This document shows, piece after piece, positions 14,155 to 24,600 of a stretch of 64,000 nucleotides of DNA (positions within the stretch are counted from its first letter, which is position 1; each line of letters starts with the position of its first letter). Source of the DNA: Steromphala cineraria (lineage: Eukaryota; Mollusca; Gastropoda; Trochida; Trochidae); assembly GCA_916613615.1 (NCBI GenBank), contig OU744727.1, forward strand, positions 20,344,093 through 20,408,092, given 5' to 3'. The notes under the pieces were generated by a model. It did not search any database, had not been told where the DNA came from, and saw only the letters and a program-made list of their open reading frames with translations. The position numbers and the translations under genes are program-made.

Positions 14155-14465
14155 CCTTCAAGGGAGATAATTCTCAGTCAGTATTTGATAACTAGACTTA
14201 TTCCCCTTTTAAAGGGAGATAATTCAGACTTAATGTTTGATAATCCCACTTTCAAGGGAGATAATTCAAATTTAGTGTTTGATAATTAGAATTATTTCCC
14301 TTTTTAAGCGAGGTAAGTTATACTTAGAGTTTGTTAACTAGAGTTTGTTCCCCTTTCAAGGGAGGTAATTCATACTCTGTGATTGATAACAAGACTCTAT
14401 TCCCCCATTCAAAGGAGGTTATTCTTACTTGGAGTTTGATAACTAGTATAATTCTCCTTCTCAAT
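14155..14465. repeat. Minisatellite with AAGGGAGATAATTC core, about five copies
   Basis: Units of roughly 40-65 bp each contain a version of TTTCAAGGGAGATAATTC followed by TTTGATAACTAGACT and a CCCCTTT run. Copies start near 14159, 14212, 14253, 14300, 14357 and 14414, with the last ones degenerate (GGGAGGTAATTC, GGAGGTTATTC). The same core occurs singly elsewhere in the window, for example minus strand at 18807-18820 and plus strand at 59221-59231, so it is a dispersed motif that has expanded locally. Confidence 0.7.
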
Positions 14466-15129
14466 TGAAATAAGTCAAAGATTGAATCAGTTAATTGCCT
14501 TTAAAGGAAGATTTTTCTCAGAGACTGCTTAGTTAGTTCCCTTTTCAATGTTGAAAACATTGGTTGATTAAAATTAAGTTAAATAATGTTAGAATCAGTT
14601 TTCCCTCTTTGAGAAGTTGATAAGCTTACAGAAGGTAAATTAATGCCATATTGGTTTTATGCTTCTTATATATTGGTGAACATTCTTATTGGTATTAAAT
14701 AAACGATATGTTGTAACAAGATAAAATATTATTCAACAAACAACATTATTGACCAGGTAAAATCAAGAACATGAAAACTGGACATTTGTTGATAAAACTT
14801 ATAAATTAACCTCAATGAGCTTTTTTTTAAATCAAATCAAAAGCTTGAATATATATGATGAAAATGTAAATTTCAAACATCTTTCAGAGTGTAAATTTGT
14901 GGACAAATAATGTTCCATGTTATGTAAAAAGTTTAAAACAGTGAATGCGTTTCCATAAATTGACAACCTTTTCCATGCATGATCTGAACCAACTGAGCTA
15001 AATGTTCAGTTCACAATGCGTCAATCACAAAATGATCAAATGCAGTTCACAAAAACAGCCATCAAATCCATACACAATACATAATATGAATGTATAAAGT
15101 TCATTTCAATCTGATGTATAACACATCCC

Positions 15130-15270
15130 ACAATCACTTGTATTAAATCATATCATATCGCTTACATTATATCATATGCCATATCGCTTACATCATATCA
15201 TAGCATGTCACTTAAATCATATCGCTTACCTCATATCATATAGCGTATCGCTTATATCATATCATATGAA
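15130..15270. repeat. CATATCGCTTA minisatellite
   Basis: CATATC and ATATCGCTTAC/T alternate about five times over 140 bp, with spacing near 28-30 bp. It is purely non-coding and lies about 300 bp beyond the Fe65 stop codon, so it could fall in the 3' UTR if that is long. Confidence 0.7.
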
Positions 15271-15566
15271 AACAGCATACTACAGATACTACACAAAACT
15301 ATCATGGCTGATTATGGGCAAGATCACCAAATATGGTAATAAATAGCTGGTTCGACGACAATGATTGGTCAAGAAATGAAGTAATGTGCAGCTGGTTTGA
15401 CATGGCAGGATGTCAATCTGCCCTAGTCTGGTGCAGACATTGTGGATCTCTACACGAACAACGAATGCTCTCAGGCTTCAGCTATTGAGATTCTGGGAAT
15501 TGTGAATGTGAGACAATCTGTTGTCTTCTAACTCGACATGCGGCATCCAGGAATCTCCCTTCAACT

Positions 15567-15572
15567 TTTATT
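15567..15572 (-). promoter_or_regulatory. AATAAA overlapping the Fe65 stop codon (possible polyadenylation signal)
   Basis: The minus strand reads CCA AAA TAA AAG, so the hexamer AATAAA includes the stop. I saw no other clear minus-strand AATAAA for about 1.5 kb downstream. Use of this signal would leave a 3' UTR of only some tens of bases; it may equally be chance in AT-rich sequence. Confidence 0.3.
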
Positions 15573-15642
15573 TTGGCGATGCCAGTTGTGCTATCGAGCC
15601 AAAAACGGTCTGCATTCCGCTCTTGATGCTTGTTCCAAGATT
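15568..15642 (-). CDS. APBB: Fe65 exon N: C-terminal tail with stop
   Basis: Acceptor GCTTTATTCCAG; 24 codons then TAA (15568-15570). The peptide NLGTSIKSGMQTVFGSIAQL, then ASPK, matches the pattern of the Fe65 C terminus: vertebrate APBB2 ends ..TTNVKRGVLSLIDTLKQK.. and APBB1 has ..VRRGVQSLWGSLKPK.. (from memory). It is joined in phase 0 to exon M. The similarity of the K-x-G-x-Q-x-hydrophobic-G-S core and the proper stop make it convincing despite its small size. A minus-strand AATAAA overlaps the stop codon. Confidence 0.85.
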   Translation of the reverse strand, partial: NLGTSIKSGMQTVFGSIAQLASPK

Positions 15643-18600
15643 CTGGAATAAAGCAATTGAATGAGTGAGTAATAGGTGAAGGAAAAAGTTCATATTACTT
15701 TTTTTATATTATATTCAAGAATATTCATTCCAATGCGTTAATTGATAAACAATTAATCATGCATTAATTTTTTAAAATCCATTAATTTTCTTGATGTGAT
15801 ATCAATTGAATTTATTTTCAAATTTTATATGAAAATTTTACATAAAACATGCTCTCATGACCTTTAATCAATCGAAAGAAAAGAAGTAAAACAAAAGCCA
15901 TAACCTAATTAAAATTGACAAACACACAAAGGGAGACAATTCATAAAGGGAAGTAACTCTGCAAGGTCCAGCATTCTAGTGTAGAAAGCCCATATGGTTA
16001 TATATGATAGAAATATATATGTTGTGTAAGCTTCTTTTTGCAGCTTAGCAGTGAGTGGAAGCAGACAAACCGTGCAAAACTGAAACTTAATTATTAGTGC
16101 ATGCAGATATATTGCTCAGTAATTGCTCTTAAAAAACAAAAAATAATAACTAATCATAGATACAATAGTAAAAAGGAAACATCTATAAATCTTTGTGATC
16201 ATTTATTATTAAACTCTGTATAGGAAACATTTTAGATAATTCATTATTTAAATTTTCCTTTTAACTTTTCCTTTATTTTGATTAATTGACGGTCTCATTC
16301 AACATTGAAACTGTCAATTCAGATTCATAAAAAATAATTTATCTTGACAGAGAAAAGTTTCCCTTGCTTAAAATCTTCCCTGCAAGCAACTATAACAATA
16401 TTTAGAGCCTTGAAGCCAGCCTTAATACAAGCATGACATACATATTCAGCCCAAGCAGCGGCAGTTTGTGAAAAAAGCCAGTTCAAACATCATGTTTGTG
16501 AAATTTGTCACTCAAAACACTCAAAGGCATATCTCAAACAAGTCTGCTGCATTTTAGCCCAAGCTCATCCACATACTTCACCTGAACATGGTCATTACAA
16601 CCAGAGACTAAAACCAAGAATTTGGGCACAATGCAGCAAGGCTGAATGAACCAGAGATTGGTATGAGGTAAGCCTTGGATGCCATACAGTGACGGATCTA
16701 CAGGAGGGTTGAAACTGAGGGTTTCAGGGGGTTTCAACCAACCCCTTTTGGGAAAAAAAATTCTGATAGGTACACGAACAGGGTGAACTCCCTGTTTTCA
16801 ATAGGATTTGATTTAAACACATTTATTCAAAATATAGGATTGGGTACAAACAATCCTGATCTTAATCCCTCTTTCTTACTTAATTTTGGGATTTCCACTG
16901 TCATGAATTCACATAATCAGTCTTTGGGCTAGCTTTTTTCACACACTGTAAGTTAACATATCTACACCGACAATATGAAGCTTAAATATTGCATTCGGCC
17001 ACTGATAGCTGCAAAATGAAGCCGCGACAGGTGTACGTCTGTCGGCAGGTTTACCTAGAAACTGAGATCAGCACTGGCCTGTTCTCTTGATCTTAAGAAT
17101 TCCGATGACATTTTGAACACTTTGCACACTGGCTTTTACTCCAGCCTTTAAGGTGGCCCCTAGACCCTGGGAGAAATAAGGGACAAACGTAAAACAGCAA
17201 ATCATCAACGGAAAATGTACAACATCTACATAGGTAATCACTGCCTGCCATCATTTTGGTGTGGTGTTGTTAGTCTGCTTGGTTACTTGTGCAAAAACTT
17301 CACAAAGAGGTTTTTCAACAACCCATATCTATGGAGCATTATTATCAATGTAAGATAGAGTTGTGAGGATATATCAATACACTGGGAATACACTCTACTA
17401 AACTGGTAATATGAATTGATAGAGCTTGCGTTGCCGTCCTCGCCCGGAACGGCGCTTGATTACTAACCTCACCCCCCAAAATTTTCTCCTCAAATATAGA
17501 CGATTCACAAAAACGACCCAAATTAGCCCAAACCCGAGGAATTCCTTGGAGCCGAGGAAGATTCTTATCACTGTTAATCTGACGATATATGTATCGTGAT
17601 ATGATGTCAGTATCGTGATGCGTATTGTTGACTCTTAAACCGCTTTTTCAAGATGTTGGTCAAAGTTATTATTTTTTTCTATAAAATACCCTGATCATTT
17701 TGTACTGTGAAATGTATCGTTTCCAATCGTATGGTTCTCATATATTGTTATATTTATCGCATTGTATCTGAATTTCAGAAACTGGTGAGTTTTCACAGCT
17801 TAAAGGGGTGTAGTTTTGTTAATAAATTTATTTCAGTGTTGCAAAAGTGCATTCCTTGTTACATTCTCTATTGAATATCATAGTATGTTGGTTTACATAA
17901 TCCACTGTATCCCGTAGTAGCTCTCGTTACATTCTCTATTGAATATCATAGTATGTTGGTTTACATAATCCACTGTATCCCGTAGTAGGTCTTTCATTAC
18001 AAAAGTAATTTGTTAAACAACCAACAAAGATAAAGAAGTTGTTGGTAAAAATGGGATGAAAGTTTTTACTTCATTTATAGTTTCATAATGATAAAGAATA
18101 TATTTCAAAATTATGTTTTTAATTCATGTCATATGTTTAATGAACATTATGAGGATATATGTAAGGCAAAAAGCAAAGGAATTTAAGGAATTGCAGAAAA
18201 GCAACATCATGCCAATATGATGAACCAAGCAATGATTGAAAAATTATTACAGATCGGTAAAATACAACATTGATAGGTGACAGAATATTTAAAAACATAA
18301 ATCATAAATTTACCAAACAAACATTAAATTTTTTATTTAAGAAAAATAGAAAGTCTTTTATAAGGATGTATATTATATCTTGAGAAAGAAGAAGTCAGAA
18401 ATTCAGTTATTACTTTATGAGAAATGACATTATAAGCAAGCACACAAGAACATATTGAAGAAAACCAGCAGAAAGAATAAATAATGAAGCACAAAAATCA
18501 ACAAAGGAAACAATAAGTACAATGATTTTGAAAATAGAATGAGAAAACTCAAATATTGATGATATGATTGTATGGATTTTTAAATGAAACTCTTAATTTT

Positions 18601-21600
18601 CCTCTTGTTCATTTACTCTTTTTTAAGTTCTAAATAAAATTTAGAATTTTTACTTAATTTTTAAATATGTGTATCACATAAATTGCAAACTGACACAAAA
18701 TACTTAATGAAAACAAGAAGTACTAATCTATTCAAATAAGATACCATAAAAGGAAAACATCAACTCTTAATCTTGAAATTTTTTAAGTGGTATGCCACCA
18801 ACAACAGAATTATCTCCCTTACCTTGCCACTCTGCGAGGGAGTCTTGGGAGTTTGAGGGTGTGCATCGAGACATTTCTGGTATCTCAGCTGAAATAAAAA
18901 GACATTTCATGAAAATAATGTGGGTAACATTGTCTCATTTGACGATCAATGTACCTAGGCTTTCATTACTTGCAAATGACGGAAGTGGGATAACCCTAAA
19001 ATGATGGCGACCTTTTAATTGTCACATTTTCAAACCTCAATTTTAAATTATCAACTTTGTAGTTCTTTCCATCTAATTTACTATCAGAGCATTGGTATGA
19101 CTTATTACCTTGAGATAAACTTTTGGTACACCAACAGACAAGCCAAATAACAAAACACAAGTACAACAAATCAAATCCTAAAAGGACACAATTTAATCCT
19201 AGAAAGAAGGACTGATGTTAGACAAATATCACTACAGTTCTTTGTGTGTATTGCTGAGAGGTGACATTACTCCTGCATATTGCTGCCAGGAATCACTAAT
19301 TGCAAATTGCTACTGTATATTGCTACCATAATCGCTTATTGTCAATTGCTTCCGTGAATTGCTACAATGAATCATTATTTGAATATTTGCTACTGTGTAC
19401 TGCTACCAAGACTCGTTAATTGCAAATTGCTACTGTATATTGCAACATAATTGTTTATTGTTAATTGCTTTTGTGTATTGCTACAATGAATCATTATTTG
19501 AATATCTGCTACTGTATGTTGCTACCTAGACTTGTTAATTGCAAATTGATACTGTATATTGCCACCATAATTGCTTATCGTCAATTGCTTCTGTGTGTTG
19601 CTACAATGAATCATTATTTGAATATTTGCTACCGTGTATTGATACCAAGAACTGCTAATCACAAATTGCTACTGTATAATGCTACCAAGAATCGCTAAAT
19701 GAACATTGCTACTGGGTCAATGTAGTGCCTAACAAAATAGGACTGCTTCTGAGATCAAAAATTATGCTTGACTCATTCATATAAACTACATCCAAAATGC
19801 CAATTGTTATCTGTTGATATACTAATGATTCTTGAATATTTCTGCTGTCTTAATGGTGAGAAAATATTTACAATCACCTATAAAGTTTTCAGAGGGGAAA
19901 ACTTCACTTCTGTCTTGTCTTATCCATCCATAAACAATTTAAAAACGAAAAGTAAAATTCAAGCAGAAAGAAGAAATAAAGTGACGTACCTTGCAGGCAG
20001 CCTCTATAGTTTTACAGAGGGGACCTCCAGATGGTTCACAGTGGAACACATGGGCGTAGAATTGGTCCTGGGCCGCATGCATGATGAACGCACACAGTCT
20101 GTAACAAATAGCGGATCAATGAGGTGAGGTGATTTGATGGAATCCCTCCAATAGGGATCTTGCCTTGGATAGGGGCAAGGGTTCACTTGCTCAAAGCTCC
20201 CTTAGAGGAAGGTGATCTAATTCTGTGTCATAACTTTGAGCTAGGTCTAAGGAGCGTCTTCAACACTAATAGGGCTCTCAATAATGAGGGCAATGCCTCT
20301 AATAGCAGATTTGGATTAAGGTGCACAGAGGTATCATAAACAGATATCACTCTTATATATATATAACCTATTTCATGTTGATTTCAATGTCTCAGTCACA
20401 GGCCTTTACGGGTAACACTTTTACCTAAAATATTAGTCTTTCAGCAGGCAGGGATGATAGCTACACAAAGAGATATATAATTCTGATCAATAAAATGCTT
20501 CATGATAAATGTTAGTGTCTCATATCAATCATATTATTCATAACCTTCTTTCTTCTGTGTAATGAGTGCACACCCTATATTAGCAGCCGGGGATAATGGT
20601 ACACAAGATGGAAAAGAGCAGGGCCCCTAAAGATATAAATATCAAAACCCTTGATTCTTTATTTTTTAATGCAAAAGATTTACAGATGTCTGTTTTAAAA
20701 CTCACTTGACATTGCTCATGGCGATCCCCATGAAGGACAGGAAACGAACACGACACTCGTCAATCTTGTTCTCGGGTCTCTGAAAGAATACAGACATAAC
20801 ATATTCATTCAAATAGCATCAACCAACTTGCTGAAAGGAGCTTGTTGACTAGTATTATTTTAATGACATTTCATAAAATTCTAAATTTAAATCTTTTTCT
20901 CTAATTAGAAGCATAATTTCCCTTATGAAAAAAAAGGTTTCCATACCCCATGTTCAGAGATGGTGAGGGTGGATGGAGCGACGGCCACGTTGACAAACAG
21001 CCATCTCTCGGGGGGCACCTTGCGGTAGGCACGATCAATAGCCTCGTTTAGGGTCTCCATACCTGTACAAGAAACAATACCTTGATAATAAGGTCAAAGG
21101 AAAATTGAAATGTATCCATATTGTAAAGCTGATTTGCAAGACACACAGGCAGTCTAGGGCAAGATATCCTCTCCATTGTGACGCTGCGTCATGAACAAAG
21201 CTTTGATGTGACAGTATGCCTATGAAATTGTGCTCCGTATATACTGATGGCAGGTAATTTGCCAATGCTAAGGTGCAGATATTGATAGTTTTTTTTAATG
21301 TTATTACTAAAGTAATAAACATAACATGATTCTTGTGTCCCCCGTATACTATAGTTACGACTCTTGTAGGGTAATTACAAATATTTAGGCACTTGTGTCA
21401 TATGAACAAATGTCAATTCCCCATGGTTAAATATGCGCCAAATGACAACAAATTTCATGAAATAACACACTTCACAATGGACTCTCATGATAATATCCAC
21501 TAAATTACAAGAAGTAACTACAATTTGCAATTTTTTATTGTATACAAACCAGTGGGTCTGTTGACCTCCATTTGACCCAGGTAGTGACAGCGGATGTTTT

Positions 21601-24600
21601 TCTTCGGTTCTTCCATCGGAGTGGGGAAAGAGGCATCTGAAGAGGACAAAAATGTCATTATTTTCCTGTCGAAAGACATCCTCCTTAGTAGATTTTTAAT
21701 AGATTAAACCAACATTTCCATGAAAGATTCTACTTGATTTGAAATTCATTTTCCCTCAAGAGTCAAAACATATAGCAATCTGACATATGCTTTAGGGAGC
21801 AGTACTGACAAAAGAACTTAATTCTGTCCATTTGGCTTGTTTGAATATAGTCATCATTCTCTTGCCACAAGAACTACTTTTTTTTATCAAAATGAGGAGA
21901 AATCAAGCACACATACTGCTGTAGAGACTCTGGAAGGACAGTTTCTGCCCGTTAGGCTGGTTGTTCTTCTCCAGATTGGGCAGGTCCGTGGGTCGACTCA
22001 GTCTCTGCATGGCCGTGCGTTCTACCATGATCTTCTTGCAGATGTCTCTCAAAGTGTTGGCAATCTGTCGGGCGGGAGTGTCGCATCGGAACACGTGGCA
22101 CATGTGCCGTCTGCTCATCTTGTCTCGTGCCACATATGCAAAGTCCCTGAAATGTGAGGAAATATTGTCAAGTGTTGTCTTGTAAAGAAGGAAGATTTGT
22201 ATATTGTTTGACTTGATCCAGGGAATTCATGTCAGAGTTATTGGGAATTTTAATAACAGGAGGTATTCTATCAAAACACTAGAAATTAAATCTTCATGGC
22301 TTTTTATTCTATTTCGGGAAAATCTTTCAATCTGTTCAATCTTGGAATGCAGTTATCTGTTACAATGCTCTGAATCAACTGAGTGAGTGAGTTGTTTAGT
22401 GCCACCTTGGCAATAGTTCAGTCATTAGCAGCGTTGAAACGATATATAGCACCATTGCGTCACAAAGTACATTATTTTTAGTTTGTTTGTTTTTTGGTTT
22501 TTTTTCCAGACCACCAGCATTTGAAACAAGATTTGTGAAAACAGACAAAAGCAAAACAACTGTGTGTTACAGAGTAATGAAAAATTACAACAAAAGAACA
22601 GCTTCAGTGAAATTTCACTTTTTATCAAGAACAATTAATAACAGTTTGTTTTTTAAAATTTATGTTTTAAGCATGCAAATACCTCTGCCTTCAATTCACT
22701 ATCAAAGGCTTTGGTTTCTAAAAATGAGTTTGAAACAGAAAGATTATAAATATATTTAAGACAAAGATATTTATACTCTGTGCAATGACAAACTAAATAA
22801 AACTGTTTGTTTTGAACAAATTATGAACACCAATAATGTATGCACATTTGAAAAAAATAATCTTAGAGAAATGCGGCCGTCACATTGCCAATTATTTGAA
22901 ATAAATCATTTTGAAAACAATCGTTTGATGGATAGAGCAACGAAAATGCTACAATTGAGCAATGATACATTGAGACAGCCAGAGTTACCTTTCCCTGAGA
23001 GAAGAGAGAGGGAATAAAGAGAAAACATGATGGACAAATGAAACACATAATGTACTAAACTTCATTCACTATTAAAGATTAAACTAATGAAAGATTCAAA
23101 ATGAGTTAAAATAACAAAGAATTTACATTCAAACTCAAAATTTAAATAATTAATAGGAAAAATTCTGCAAATGGTAAGTAAACTTACTGAGTGTGATAAG
23201 AACTGATAAGAATGTTTTTTGAATAAACACCTTTAAAACAATATCATTCTTGTAAATCTATCACTTATTACAAATTTGTGAATATTCCTTATGTGGTTGC
23301 TGTGACCTGGGTTGTAAATGTGAGACTCAATAGAATGTCAGAAATCAAAATGTAGCACTTGTACCTCACTGCATTTCTGATTTGAGTATTGCTCTATGGG
23401 GTTCAGATCGAGTTGCTTTCTTTCTTACCTTTCACCTATATATATTAAAGCAATCAAAGACTTGCTTAGATATCAAACCTTGCTACCACATTGCTGATTG
23501 GCTTGGGTGCAAAGGGCACCTGATACCATCATCATTACTCAGATCAGAAACACAGTAAGGTATGAGTGAAACTTTCTAATTCTCAATGAGAGTAGATTGA
23601 AATTTATAACCCCTAGGTTGACATCTGAGTAACTTCAAACAACTGCTGCAATATAAGTAAGTATATGTAAGTATCTATGAAAATACTGACCGCCCGTTGT
23701 CTCGACCCACGCCCCAGACCCTGATGGAGTGGATTGGCTGAGAGTTGAGGAGGCTGAAGTCCTGGGTGTCCAACAGCCGCAGACTGTTGCTGTCCAGGTC
23801 CATGAACAGGTCCTTACCCTGGCAACGAGGGGGTTAACATTTAGTTTTCATTGACATGAGGGTAAAAATTAGCTTTTACGGACATCATGGGAGTTCACAT
23901 TCACATTCAGTTTTAATAAAACAAAGTGAAGATGAGGATGAAGATTATCATTATGGACATAGGAGTTACAAATAACTTTTGATGGATATGGGGATAAAAA
24001 TTTCTTTTGACAAGTAGTAAATGACTTATGTTGTATTATTGTATTGAATACTTGTTAACACATAGAATGGGTTAAATTTTGGTAAAGCAGTTCAACATTA
24101 GTAGTTGAATCAGTGTATTGTGTTCCTTGGGTTGGTGGCAATAGATAAAAGTGTCATTTTGGTTTGTCTTGAAAATTAACAATATTGGATTTTTTCAGAC
24201 TAAACGAGGTCCGTTGTGATTTGTTAACTTCGGCTATTACTCTTAAGTGTTGAAATGTAATTCTGGTTCTAAAATTAAATATTTCAACACAATTTAAACC
24301 ATGACAACAGCTAAATTATTTTTAATGTCACCTTCAATACCAGCAAAGTTTGGAAAACTTGTCAAATTGTTGTCAACTAACAAAATGATGTGAGTTTGAT
24401 CATAAAACTTTCCTGGAAAACTTCAAAAGTGGTGAAAAAGAATTCAATTGGAATTTAACTATCAGGTTCGTTTTTCAGTGGAGAAATTTTACGATGGATG
24501 TGGGGAAGTTTAATGATTTCATCAAAATTGGATAAAGATTTCATGCGTCATCCGACAGCTGAGGAATATAAAGTCCCAATCTCGCTATTGGAAAATGACT

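Larger units (their letters stand above)
12541..15567. other. Region downstream of the Fe65 stop codon: presumed 3' UTR and intergenic DNA
   Basis: No further exon is seen. Two minisatellites occupy 14155-14465 and 15130-15270. The Fe65 3' UTR must start at 15567 and run leftwards. The only obvious minus-strand AATAAA in the first 1.5 kb overlaps the stop codon itself (15567-15572). The open frame at 13978-14289 runs through the minisatellite and is not considered a gene. Confidence 0.5.
22147..23690 (-). other. Fe65 intron G-H (hosts the microexon)
   Basis: 1544 bp, GTCAGT donor to CATTTCAG acceptor. Apart from the microexon at 22989-22994, it contains a single copy of the GAGTGAGTGAGT dispersed repeat at 22379-22440. 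The open frames near 22425-23048 are shadows in AT-rich intron sequence. Confidence 0.8.

Noticed and set aside
13978..14289. 103-residue plus-strand open frame
   Set aside because: Runs through the AAGGGAGATAATTC minisatellite, has no coding-like composition and no splice or start context.
14960..15000. tRNA A-box-like TTAGCTCAGTTGGTTCAGAT on the minus strand
   Set aside because: The only B-box-like word is too close and poor, and no cloverleaf can be formed. At most a decayed SINE head.
19465..19698. 77-residue frame with a repeated CVATMNHYLNICY pattern
   Set aside because: Translation of the 120-bp tandem repeat in intron L-M.
19768..20127. 119-residue plus-strand frame
   Set aside because: Its right part is antisense to Fe65 exon L, which is securely identified on the minus strand.
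21837..22185. Overlapping plus-strand frames of 106 and 74 residues
   Set aside because: Antisense shadows of Fe65 exon H.
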